A stretch of DNA of 8,778 nucleotides, from contig CAZGJQ010000083.1 in NCBI GenBank assembly GCA_964525815.1, forward strand, positions 1-8,778. Direction: 5' to 3'. Below are positions 1 through 6,187 of the stretch, one piece after another. Below the pieces are notes generated by a model. It was not told the DNA's origin. It ran no database searches and worked only from the letters and a program-made list of their open reading frames with translations. The position numbers and the translations under genes are program-made. This stretch comes from UBA1049 sp964525815. GTDB lineage: Bacteria; Bacillota; Clostridia; Oscillospirales; CAG-382. Each line of letters begins with the position of its first letter. The stretch's first letter is position 1.

Positions 1-1
1 T

Positions 2-1054
2 CCCAGCCAATATAAGGGTATAAACACCGATAATATTTCCTACCAAAGAGTAAAAGTAATTGAAGTTAAATCGCAGGATGTTTTTGTTAATTCAGAAGGT
101 ATACGATATGGCGTTCAGGAGCTGGAGATTCTGTTTCTGACAGGTGCTCATAAGGGCGAGACTACAGTAATAAATAATCGATTGACGGTATCGTATAGTG
201 TTTTCGCAAAAGAAGGACAAAACCTCATAGTCTGTGTTGATCAACCGACGGATGATTATTATATTGCTACGGTATATAATTACGACCGCAGCAGAACTAT
301 CATATTTATTATAATTGTGTTTTTCCTTTTACTTATAGCACTTGGTGGTAATAAAGGATGGCGGTCTGCCTTTGCGCTTGTTTTCACCTTTGTCATGATT
401 ATATTCTTTTTAATTCCTATGGTTACGATGGGGAATTCCCCTATTTTTGCATCAATAATAACTATGATACCCGTTATAATTGTTTCGTTAATCTCACTTA
501 ACGGCTTTACAAAAAAGGCTAAGGTGTCAATATATGCAACGGCAATAGGTGTTATACTGTCTGGCATAATGTTTATTATACTAAGCGGGTTGTTGCACAT
601 TACGGGATATAATGTTGATGCTATAGAAACCCTTGTTGTTATAGCACAGCACACAGATATTCAAATTCGTCATTTGCTGTTTGTGGGTGTACTTATTTCC
701 TGCTTGGGAGCAGTAATGGATGTCTCCGTTTCAGTTGCTTCCAGTGTTGCCGAGATTCATGAGCTAAACCCGAATGCTGATCAAAAAACATTGTTTCTTT
801 CCGGCTACAGAATCGGAAGGGATATCACCGGTACTATGGCTAATACATTGATTTTAGCATTTACAGGAGGGTTTTTTATTACCTTATTTTTGTTTTGGAT
901 ATATAATGTTGAGTTTATTCAGCTAATTAGTATGGATTTAATCGCTATAGAAATCGGAGTAGCAATAGCAGGTACAACAGCGCTTGTTTTTGCCGCTCCT
1001 CTGACCGCACTAATCGCTTCCTACGCCTATACACAAAACACAACTAAGCAATAG
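2..1054 (+). CDS. YibE/F family multipass membrane protein, 5' end outside window
   Basis: The frame is open from base 2 to the TAG at 1052-1054, giving 350 visible residues. A TTG at 182 could be mistaken for the start, but the frame continues upstream with family-like sequence, so the true start lies left of the window. The visible part begins with a soluble region of about 95 residues ending near NYDRSRT, followed by roughly seven or eight hydrophobic segments between bases 300 and 1035. Family hallmarks seen are GAVMDVSVSVASS (around 713-751) and GRDITGTMANTLILAF (around 815-862). YibE/F proteins are inner-membrane proteins of unknown biochemical function, possibly transporters; no substrate can be inferred here. 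Family identity is confident. The protein is probably missing only a signal/anchor segment of a few dozen residues. It is the only complete-ended gene on this strand and is unrelated to the - strand array. Confidence 0.9.
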   Translation, partial: PSQYKGINTDNISYQRVKVIEVKSQDVFVNSEGIRYGVQELEILFLTGAHKGETTVINNRLTVSYSVFAKEGQNLIVCVDQPTDDYYIATVYNYDRSRTIIFIIIVFFLLLIALGGNKGWRSAFALVFTFVMIIFFLIPMVTMGNSPIFASIITMIPVIIVSLISLNGFTKKAKVSIYATAIGVILSGIMFIILSGLLHITGYNVDAIETLVVIAQHTDIQIRHLLFVGVLISCLGAVMDVSVSVASSVAEIHELNPNADQKTLFLSGYRIGRDITGTMANTLILAFTGGFFITLFLFWIYNVEFIQLISMDLIAIEIGVAIAGTTALVFAAPLTALIASYAYTQNTTKQ

Positions 1055-1076
1055 ATTAGCTTTATAAATAGCTAAT
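1055..1076 (+). repeat. Small inverted repeat just after the yibE/F-like stop codon
   Basis: ATTAGCT (1055-1061) and AGCTAAT (1070-1076) form a perfect 7-bp stem with an 8-base loop directly after the stop codon. No T-run follows, so it is unlikely to terminate on its own. It could stabilise the 3' end of the message. Confidence 0.5.
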
Positions 1077-1099
1077 GCCCATGTCTGATATACGAAGAG

Positions 1100-1138
1100 A
1101 AAACAAGGTATTGGAGATATGCTCTAACACCTTGTTTT
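1100..1138 (+). terminator. Probable bidirectional intrinsic terminator between convergent genes
   Basis: AAAACAAGGT (1100-1109) pairs perfectly with ACCTTGTTTT (1129-1138). Past one mismatch the stem continues, with TTGGAG (1111-1116) pairing with CTCTAA (1122-1127) through one G-U pair around a 5-base loop. The outer A:T pairs supply a T-run on whichever strand is transcribed. It lies between the end of the + strand membrane gene and the end of the - strand XRE gene, where a shared terminator is expected. The rest of 1055-1257 shows no credible gene. Confidence 0.75.
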
Positions 1139-1257
1139 ATATTATAACTGAGCCAGTTATTCTCATGCTTAACACTAAGAAAGGTCTTATGATAAAGTCC
1201 AATGACAAAGTAATTCCAATGCAAAAGTGACAATTATTTATGTGGAGCTTTTTTATT

Positions 1258-2274
1258 TCATAGCTTATCTCTGAGCTTGGCAATCTCCTGCCTCGGCCAA
1301 TCGGCTTGGGTGCCGTCGGTTATATTCCAGTCGCTTGCCAACACATTAAGAATACGCTGCCACATATCGATCGCTTTTTGGTATTTTCCGAGTTTGGTGT
1401 ATAAAAAAGCAAGCGAATATGTCGATGATAAATCACGGGGTGCTTTTGCAGCGGTGAACGAGTTCTCAAAGCATTCAACAGCTTTGTCGTAATCGCCCAG
1501 CTTGCTGTACCTTTCGCCTGCCTCGTATTGAAGCAGAGTATCGTTTTTATCCGCAGTATCCCAGATTTTCTGAGCTTCTGCTGTATTCCCTTTTACAAAT
1601 TCAATATCGCCTCTGTAAAGTTCGGGCATACCGCTCTTATCGGTTTCTTTGATTCTGTCAATCATATCAAGCGCACGGTCAAAGTAACGCATCTCAATGT
1701 AAGCTTCAATGAGCATCCTATTGAGCTTAATATTTGACGGGTATTTTTCCGCATAAGGCTCACATACTCTGATAAACCAATCGTTACCGCTTCTTGCGGT
1801 GTAGCTGGCGCCTCCCCTGACTTGCCTGTACAGCTCGTACAATTCCTCGTCAAGTGGGGAGAGAGATATTGCTTTTTCAAGCATACGCCCTGCCGCAAGA
1901 TTATCCCGATTGTTTTTATACAGATACAGCCTTGCATATCGCTTTAAAGCGCTGACATCGTTTTCGTTATCGTTCAATATCAAATCAAGCGCGCGCTTTG
2001 CATACGCAAAATTTTCGTCTGTAATCTTATCGTTGTCAAGCATATAATCTATTCGCTCAAGCTCATCATCCGTATCAACGGCAAACAAGCGGTCAATGGT
2101 TACACCGAAAAAAACGGCGAGCTTTGGCAGCAGAGCTATGTCAGGCATGGTGGTGCCTGTCTCCCATTTCGACACAGCCTGGAACGACACCCCCGCATAT
2201 TCCGCAAGCTCCTCCTGTGTTATTCCTTTTTCGGTACGCAGCCTTTTTATTGCCGCTCCGAGTTTCAGTTCCAT
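1258..2274 (-). CDS. XRE-family helix-turn-helix regulator with TPR-like C-terminal region
   Basis: 338 residues from the ATG at 2274, preceded by GGAGGT (2286-2281) at ideal spacing. An upstream in-frame ATG at 2310 would overlap the promoter and operator and is rejected. Residues 7-63 are a classic XRE (Cro/C1-type) DNA-binding domain with GITQEELAEYAGVSFQAVSKW, where SFQAVSKWE forms the recognition helix region. The remainder (about 70-315) is helical and repeat-rich; the clearest TPR-like units are around 220-240, 250-275 (KLGDYDKAVECFENSF) and 285-310 (KLGKYQKAIDMWQRIL). It is presumably a cytoplasmic repressor. The TPR tail could mediate dimerisation or ligand sensing, as in RRNPP peptide-responsive regulators, but I see no cognate peptide gene. 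Its own promoter carries a palindrome at the expected transcription start, suggesting autoregulation. It follows the phosphoesterase by 136 bases on the same strand. Confidence 0.9.
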   Translation of the reverse strand: MELKLGAAIKRLRTEKGITQEELAEYAGVSFQAVSKWETGTTMPDIALLPKLAVFFGVTIDRLFAVDTDDELERIDYMLDNDKITDENFAYAKRALDLILNDNENDVSALKRYARLYLYKNNRDNLAAGRMLEKAISLSPLDEELYELYRQVRGGASYTARSGNDWFIRVCEPYAEKYPSNIKLNRMLIEAYIEMRYFDRALDMIDRIKETDKSGMPELYRGDIEFVKGNTAEAQKIWDTADKNDTLLQYEAGERYSKLGDYDKAVECFENSFTAAKAPRDLSSTYSLAFLYTKLGKYQKAIDMWQRILNVLASDWNITDGTQADWPRQEIAKLRDKL

Positions 2275-2296
2275 ACAAATACCTCCAAAAATATTT

Positions 2297-2311
2297 TGGT
2301 CGGCCGACAAT
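2297..2311. promoter_or_regulatory. Candidate operator palindrome at the XRE gene start site
   Basis: A perfect 10-bp palindrome GTCGGCCGAC (2299-2308) sits within the near-symmetrical TTGGTCGGCCGACAA (2296-2310 region). It lies 6-16 bases downstream of the -10 box, covering the predicted transcription start, and upstream of the ribosome binding site. Its GC-rich centre stands out in AT-rich surroundings. This is where an autoregulatory XRE repressor usually binds. The assignment to this regulator is inferred from position and symmetry. Confidence 0.55.
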
Positions 2312-2314
2312 TTT

Positions 2315-2342
2315 ATTATAATGCTTTTATTGTATAAAACAA
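2315..2342 (-). promoter_or_regulatory. Sigma-A-type promoter for the XRE regulator
   Basis: On the - strand a consensus -10 box TATAAT (2320-2315) is preceded at 16 bases by TTGTTT (2342-2337). The predicted start of transcription is near 2308, inside the palindrome, giving a leader of about 34 bases to the ATG at 2274. The regulator can therefore be transcribed independently of the upstream array. Confidence 0.7.
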
Positions 2343-2410
2343 TAACTCTGTCTTTGAAAGGATTCGCTTAAGGGTTGAGCTAAAAAGCTCTGCGTGTGGA
2401 AATCTCATCT

Positions 2411-3262
2411 TCATATTATCCCAAGCTCTCTTGCTGCCTGTTCCCAGTATATTTCGGGTAATATGCCGTTTTTTATGCTTGTATCGCCCTCTGATTTTTG
2501 CCATGCGAGCCTGACGCACTGCATGGGATAGTCTGTTTTCTCTTCAATCAGCTTGATAATGCTTTTGCCCCAGATTTTTGACTTTTCGAGCAACCCGCTT
2601 TCGTAGAACTCGGCGATAAGTTCCTTGCGGTCATATTCGATAGGAAATATTTCAGTATTCGATAAGCCGCTTTTATATTCCAACATAATAAAGCTGCTGC
2701 CGGTTTTATCCGACGACAGTCCCAAACTCGGACAGAATATTACTTTTTTACCGTTTGCATAAGCAGCAGCGCTTCTGTGAATATGTCCGCAAAGCAGATA
2801 ATCGGCTCTTATGCTCCTTGTATATTTGTTTATCAATTCGTCATCGTCTTTAATCCATTCCCGCGTATTTTCGGGTGAACCGTGACAAATATGCAGAGAG
2901 GGATAACCTTTAACAGTTATTTCGTCCGAAACAGGCAGGGAAGCAAAAAAATTAATATCCGCATTCGTAAGATTCTCGTATGTATACAGAAGCGTACCTT
3001 TACTTGAACCGTAGCACCAACCGTCGTTCGGATTGTTACGGTGGTCGATTAAATAATCCTCACGGTTTCCTCTGATCAAACGGCATTCAAATCTGCTTAT
3101 GCACTCATACAGGAGCTTCATTGTTTTTTGCGGATACGGGCAGTCGGTAACATAATCGCCGAGAAAAATAATACAGTCAGGATGAATATCATCTATATAA
3201 TTTAATGCTTTCTCAAACGCAATATGGTTTGAATGTATATCGGAAATAACTGCATACTTCAT
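2411..3262 (-). CDS. Calcineurin-like metallophosphoesterase
   Basis: 283 residues from the ATG at 3262, preceded by an AGAGGA-like ribosome binding site. The two-metal phosphoesterase motifs appear in order: DIH at residues 8-10, GDYVTDCP at 35-42, GNRED at 65-69, HGSP at 127-130 and GHIH at 159-162. In motif III the usual GNHE/GNHD reads GNRED, a variant common in the predicted phosphodiesterase subgroup related to YfcE-like proteins. The fold occupies about residues 1-190. The last 90 residues form a less conserved tail rich in charged and aromatic residues. It is probably a cytoplasmic hydrolase of a phosphate mono- or diester; the substrate cannot be predicted. It starts 13 bases after the DUF1848 stop, so the two are probably co-transcribed. 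Confidence 0.88.
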   Translation of the reverse strand: MKYAVISDIHSNHIAFEKALNYIDDIHPDCIIFLGDYVTDCPYPQKTMKLLYECISRFECRLIRGNREDYLIDHRNNPNDGWCYGSSKGTLLYTYENLTNADINFFASLPVSDEITVKGYPSLHICHGSPENTREWIKDDDELINKYTRSIRADYLLCGHIHRSAAAYANGKKVIFCPSLGLSSDKTGSSFIMLEYKSGLSNTEIFPIEYDRKELIAEFYESGLLEKSKIWGKSIIKLIEEKTDYPMQCVRLAWQKSEGDTSIKNGILPEIYWEQAARELGII

Positions 3263-3275
3263 GATGTTTTTCCTC

Positions 3276-4185
3276 TTAGATTAATTCGATTTGATTCTTT
3301 TTATGGGACTTTACTTTTCTGTCGGTTATTCTCTCATTATCCGAAACCGTGCCGATAAGGAGCCCGCTGTGTGGATTATGTGAGTTGAATCTCCGCATTG
3401 TTGAGGCAGAGCTGTCGTTTGCGTAGCAATAAACACATCGGTTCGGGCAGCAGTTGTAAGCGCCGATGTCAATGCTCTCCATACAGCCGCAGCCGGTACG
3501 CTGATTCTTGTCCTGTGAAATATCGAGCGGGCATCCGCATACCTTCTCCAGAACATTTTTATCTATACAGCTTGCTGCTTCAATTCCATATGGAGAAAGG
3601 TTGTTTTCGCAGCAGGCAACCGCCTTAACCCCGAATTCCTTTGCCGTTTTACCGATAAAAGAGGCAATTTCTGCGGTTTCATCCGCTGTTATCTCCCGAA
3701 TCAGGTCGGTCTTAAGCTTTGAGTAAATNNNNNNNNNNCTCCGTATAGGGCGACAGTTTTTCGCACAACCGCCCGAACTGCTCCTTGTGGTAGTCAATAT
3801 CAAGCTCTTCATTCAGTATTATCGGGTCGTACCGCCACAGGACACGCTCTTTTCCTATCCGCTTTGAAAGCTCTATGAAAGTATCCTCGATTTCAGACTT
3901 CCCACGCAGATTGCGTTCAAGCGTGTTGCCATACGGAGTAAGCGTAAACTGAAAATAATACTTATAACCCATTGTATCAAGTTTTTTTAGATGCGGCAGC
4001 ATGTTTTTTGCGTCCTTTGTCCAGAACACAATGCAGTCCACAATATCGGGCGTCAGCGGAATTCGGGAGACCTGCGCATGGTTCATCGGATTGCGCGGCA
4101 ATACATACCCAGCTGTCAGCCGGTTCATAAACCAGTCGGAGTAATGGTTTGGTATATCGGTTCTTCGTGAAGCGGAGAGGATCAT
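3276..4185 (-). CDS. DUF1848 family protein, interrupted by an assembly gap
   Basis: The N-terminal part (149 codons, 4185-3739) starts MILSASRRTDIP and includes IVFWTKDAKN, YYFQFTLTPYG and RVLWRYDPI, all diagnostic of DUF1848. The C-terminal part (150 codons, 3728-3276) resumes at IYSKLK and carries a cysteine-rich end with CPNRCVYCYA. The 10 N between them break the frame only because their number is not a multiple of three; the real missing stretch is probably about 8 codons, giving about 305 residues, normal for the family. The CX3CX2C motif (3449-3426) resembles a radical-SAM iron-sulfur site but lies at the C-terminus. The function is unknown. A GGTGA site precedes the ATG, 16 bases after the methyltransferase stop. 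The first 36 codons are duplicated at 5088-5196. Confidence 0.88.
3729..3738. other. Assembly gap (10 N) inside the DUF1848 gene
   Basis: Ten N lie exactly between complete codons of the DUF1848 frame (GAG ending at 3739, ATT starting at 3728 on the - strand). The flanking frames require a gap length divisible by three, so 10 is a placeholder or a misestimate. From the usual family spacing between PYTE and IYSK, about 24 bases are probably missing. Confidence 0.95.
4077..4185 (-). repeat. 109-bp direct repeat, copy at the head of intact DUF1848
   Basis: This segment is the first 36 codons (plus one base) of the intact DUF1848 gene. It matches 5088-5196 at a constant offset of 1011 bases with no indels and 10 mismatches (99/109). 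Similarity stops abruptly at the start codon on one side and after the codon for H36 on the other. This copy keeps the canonical family motif SASRRTDIP. Confidence 0.92.
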
Positions 4186-4201
4186 TATAATTCACCAAGC
4201 C

Positions 4202-5053
4202 TTATTTCTTTAAACGCACGATTTGTATCCGCCATTTATCATTATTATTAAGAGGCAATAAATCATTTTCATTTATTTTTCCTGTTTTTTCTACGATAAC
4301 CTTACTGTCTATCAATGAAAAACCAACGGTTTTACAAAAATTGATGTATGTTTCAATCGATGAATACACAGCTCCTTTATTAATCAAATATTCATATGTA
4401 GAACTGCCTTTTTCATAAAAGACTTCAATAACCGAATAGCTACCACCCTGTTTTAGTGCCCTAAAAGCTTCTTTAATCAAATTTTTGTATTCCTCAACAT
4501 TCATTATAAGGTTGCCGCAAAAGGCATCAATACTATCATTCCTAAAGGGTAGGGGCTTATCAAGATCAATGTCAAACACTAAAAAATTACTTGTTTTATT
4601 TGCTCTTGAGTGTGCTTTGATTAAGGTAGGGCAGGCATCTGTAGCAATGAACAAGCTATTTTTATCCAATCGATCGATAAGTGGCGCAAAATAACCCGAT
4701 GGACCGCTTGCAAGGTCGATTATGATACCTTTATTTTTAGCAATACTGTCAAAAAACTGCTCCGGGAAACTGTATAAACTCTCTATCGGCGTATTATTAC
4801 CCAGTTGTTTTCGTTGCTGGTTATATCCTAACTGCATATCGAATTCAACTCCGTTGTATGACCTTTCAAGAGCTTCAGACCAAAACGGACGCTCGTCTTC
4901 TTCTGTAATAAAATGAACGATATTATTTTCAAACATATATTTTCTCTTACAATCAGAGCAAAAAAACAGTTTATACTCTTTATTAAGTATTATATTTTTA
5001 GAACCACAATAGCATTGAAGTATTGGTAATACTTTTGTTATTGATTCTTTCAC
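4202..5053 (-). CDS. Class I SAM-dependent methyltransferase with N-terminal zinc ribbon
   Basis: 283 residues from a GTG at 5053, with GGAGGG about 6 bases upstream; the GTG overlaps the TGA of the DUF1848 stub (GTGA). Residues 14-35 hold a CXC-X15-CXXC zinc-ribbon-like knuckle, similar in layout to the N-termini of RlmA-type rRNA methyltransferases and Trm112-like modules. The Rossmann methyltransferase domain follows: motif I IIDLASGPSGY (111-121), acidic strand-2 end ATDA (137-140), a motif IV region DSIDAFCGNLIMNV and the ALKQGGSYSVIEV strand. The substrate is unknown; RNA, a small molecule or a metabolite are all possible. The gene is clearly AT-rich (60-base blocks counted by eye at 25-32% GC, against 47% in a DUF1848 block), and it is bracketed by DUF1848 direct repeats, so it was probably acquired. 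Confidence 0.87.
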   Translation of the reverse strand: MKESITKVLPILQCYCGSKNIILNKEYKLFFCSDCKRKYMFENNIVHFITEEDERPFWSEALERSYNGVEFDMQLGYNQQRKQLGNNTPIESLYSFPEQFFDSIAKNKGIIIDLASGPSGYFAPLIDRLDKNSLFIATDACPTLIKAHSRANKTSNFLVFDIDLDKPLPFRNDSIDAFCGNLIMNVEEYKNLIKEAFRALKQGGSYSVIEVFYEKGSSTYEYLINKGAVYSSIETYINFCKTVGFSLIDSKVIVEKTGKINENDLLPLNNNDKWRIQIVRLKK

Positions 5054-5196
5054 AATATTCCCTCCAGTTTCATTTCGAACTCCAGCTCATGGTTCATCGG
5101 ATTGCGCATCAATACATACCCGGCAGTCAGCCGGTTCATAAACCAGTCGGAGTAATGGTTTGCTAGATTTGTTCTTCGTGATACGGAGAGGATCAT
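5050..5196 (-). pseudogene. Truncated DUF1848 5' stub (48 codons) ahead of the methyltransferase
   Basis: From ATG 5196, 36 codons are homologous to the intact DUF1848 start (MILSVSRRTNLANHYSDWF against MILSASRRTDIPNHYSDWF). They are followed by an unrelated 12-residue tail, ELEFEMKLEGIL, and TGA (5052-5050) overlapping the methyltransferase GTG. Substitutions hit invariant family positions (D10N, I11L, P12A, P30M); of the 10 changed bases, 7 fall in five codons that change the residue, which fits relaxed selection. Its own ribosome binding site is weak (AAGG, 12 bases away), but a 17-codon ORF stops 5 bases upstream, so reinitiation is plausible. The tail contains the methyltransferase ribosome binding site. 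It may still be translated as a coupling leader, but not as a DUF1848 enzyme. Confidence 0.85.
5088..5196 (-). repeat. 109-bp direct repeat, copy in the DUF1848 stub
   Basis: This is the partner of 4077-4185, same orientation, about 91% identical. Six of the ten mismatches lie within codons 5-12, the others near codons 24-30. The two copies bracket a 902-base unique segment holding the whole methyltransferase gene. The divergence argues against a recent tandem copy from the same chromosome and for an old event or a donor allele. Confidence 0.92.
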
Positions 5197-5201
5197 AAGC
5201 G

Positions 5202-5255
5202 TTATCTACCTTTTGTTGAATATAAATAATTAATCATAAAGAATTGGCATTTCAT
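5202..5255 (-). CDS. Possible 17-residue ORF coupled to the PHP gene end
   Basis: An ATG at 5255-5253 overlaps the PHP stop as ATGA and is preceded by a strong GGAGGAG about 5-7 bases away, inside the PHP coding sequence. It encodes MKCQFFMINYLYSTKGR, then TAA at 5204-5202, five bases before the DUF1848 stub ATG. The excellent ribosome binding site suggests ribosomes initiate here. It may be the 5' remnant of a lost gene, or a short coupling peptide. No protein family is recognisable, and translation is inferred from signals alone. Confidence 0.35.
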   Translation of the reverse strand: MKCQFFMINYLYSTKGR

Positions 5256-6019
5256 ACTAACTCCTCCAATTCGTTTATATACATTCCCACATCCTCCGGA
5301 CGGTGAGCATCGGAAGCCGTAAGGATTTTTACTCCGTGCCGTTTCATTGCGGCAAGCATATCCGGGTTCATTCCAAGCTCCGCACCGGTACGTCTTGATG
5401 CTCCTCCGTTTTGTTCTGCGTACATATTGTTTTCGGCAAGGGTCGCCGCAAGCTCCTCATAATATGTTAAAAGAGAAAAAGAAGACCGGTATCCGAATAG
5501 TTTAATACAGTCCGGATGCGCTATTCCGTCATAAATACCGCTTTTCGTAAGGTCTATACTCGTTTCGAAGTATCTGCGATAAAGCTTATCAACGTCAACA
5601 CCGTCCCAATGCTCACGCTTGTGGTCAAAGGCGAAATTGTCAACAAAATGAACGCTTCCGACCAAAAAATCCAAATCCCTGCCGTTGGTTTGCGCTTTTA
5701 CCAGATCTTCAAATTCCTTAAAATAGCATACCTCAAGCCCGAATTTGATTTTTATGGGATACATTTCTTTCCGTACAGACATAACAAGCCGCAGATAATC
5801 GTCAAACCGCAGCACGCCCGCCTTGCGATTAAGCCATTGGGCGATATAATCAGAATATACGCAGACAGCATCATACATCGGAACAAATTCCTCAAAGCGA
5901 TAGCAATGCTCCAGAAGCCATATTTCATCAAGCTCTCTCGCAACCGCTGTTTTTACGAATTCATCAATCCACCCGAGCGTATACTCTCCTCTTTCGATAT
6001 GTATATGTGCGTCCAGCAT
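5252..6019 (-). CDS. PHP-domain phosphoesterase, histidinol-phosphatase-like
   Basis: 255 residues from ATG 6019 with GAGGTG upstream at good spacing. PHP metal-site motifs are complete and in order: DAHIHIE (H5, H7), LLEHCY (H38), GLEVCY (E96), GSVHFV (H124), IAHPD (H168) and TASDAHRPEDVG (D237, H239). The length and motifs fit HisK-type histidinol-phosphate phosphatases and related PHP hydrolases, which remove phosphate using a trinuclear metal centre. No other histidine-biosynthesis gene is in the window, so the real substrate may be another small phosphate ester. The ribosome binding site partly lies in a hairpin (6027-6046) crossed by the translated upstream GNAT stub. It is a cytoplasmic enzyme. 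The family is certain; the exact reaction is inferred. Confidence 0.86.
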   Translation of the reverse strand: MLDAHIHIERGEYTLGWIDEFVKTAVARELDEIWLLEHCYRFEEFVPMYDAVCVYSDYIAQWLNRKAGVLRFDDYLRLVMSVRKEMYPIKIKFGLEVCYFKEFEDLVKAQTNGRDLDFLVGSVHFVDNFAFDHKREHWDGVDVDKLYRRYFETSIDLTKSGIYDGIAHPDCIKLFGYRSSFSLLTYYEELAATLAENNMYAEQNGGASRRTGAELGMNPDMLAAMKRHGVKILTASDAHRPEDVGMYINELEELV

Positions 6020-6156
6020 AATTCACCTCGGCTCAAAACGGCCGAGCTGCCGTATTTTTGGTTGTTTATGCTTTCCATACGGTTCCAGCCGACAGACTGA
6101 CGAAGGTCTGCAATTGCTTTTACCGGTACGGGTTTATTTTTAATGTAACTTATCAT
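5953..6156 (-). pseudogene. Truncated GNAT acetyltransferase 5' stub overlapping the PHP gene
   Basis: An ATG at 6156, with GAGG five bases upstream, opens a frame beginning MISYIKNKPVPV and containing ADLRQSVGWNRME. The LR-x-SVGWN pattern is typical of the first 30 residues of a large GNAT subfamily. Homology seems to stop after about codon 28 (near 6073). The remainder reads through PHP leader sequence and 67 bases of the PHP gene in another frame to a stop at 5953, giving 67 residues without the acetyl-CoA binding core. It is therefore not a working acetyltransferase. Because its start signals are intact, it is probably still translated, which may open the hairpin over the PHP ribosome binding site. 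It begins 31 bases after the stop of the upstream FMN-binding gene. GNAT origin is judged from the motif only. Confidence 0.6.
6027..6046 (-). promoter_or_regulatory. Hairpin covering the PHP ribosome binding site
   Basis: On the - strand CTCGGC (6046-6041 side) pairs perfectly with GCCGAG (6032-6027 side) across an 8-base loop. The second arm shares GAG with the GAGGTG Shine-Dalgarno of the PHP gene (6029-6024). The stem has five G:C pairs, strong for this AT-rich region. It is positioned to limit initiation unless a ribosome translating the upstream GNAT stub opens it. Confidence 0.5.
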
Positions 6157-6187
6157 AATATCCTCACTTTTCACTCATTTAAGTATA

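Noticed and set aside
182..1054. TTG at 182 as the start of the YibE/F gene
   Set aside because: The same frame is open to the left edge and encodes family-like sequence before 182; no ribosome binding site precedes the TTG.
1075..1230. 51-codon + strand ORF after the YibE/F gene
   Set aside because: No ribosome binding site, and it runs through the terminator hairpin; composition does not look like a protein.
2377..2390. GAGCT/AGCTC hairpin as terminator of the phosphoesterase gene
   Set aside because: Only five base pairs and no T-run on the - strand, so it is too weak to call.
4077..5196. Transposon or integron cassette carrying the methyltransferase
   Set aside because: The repeats are direct coding copies, with no inverted ends, transposase, integrase or attC-like site in the window.
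5516..6100. 194-codon + strand ORF
   Set aside because: Antisense shadow of the PHP gene, whose metal-site motifs are complete.
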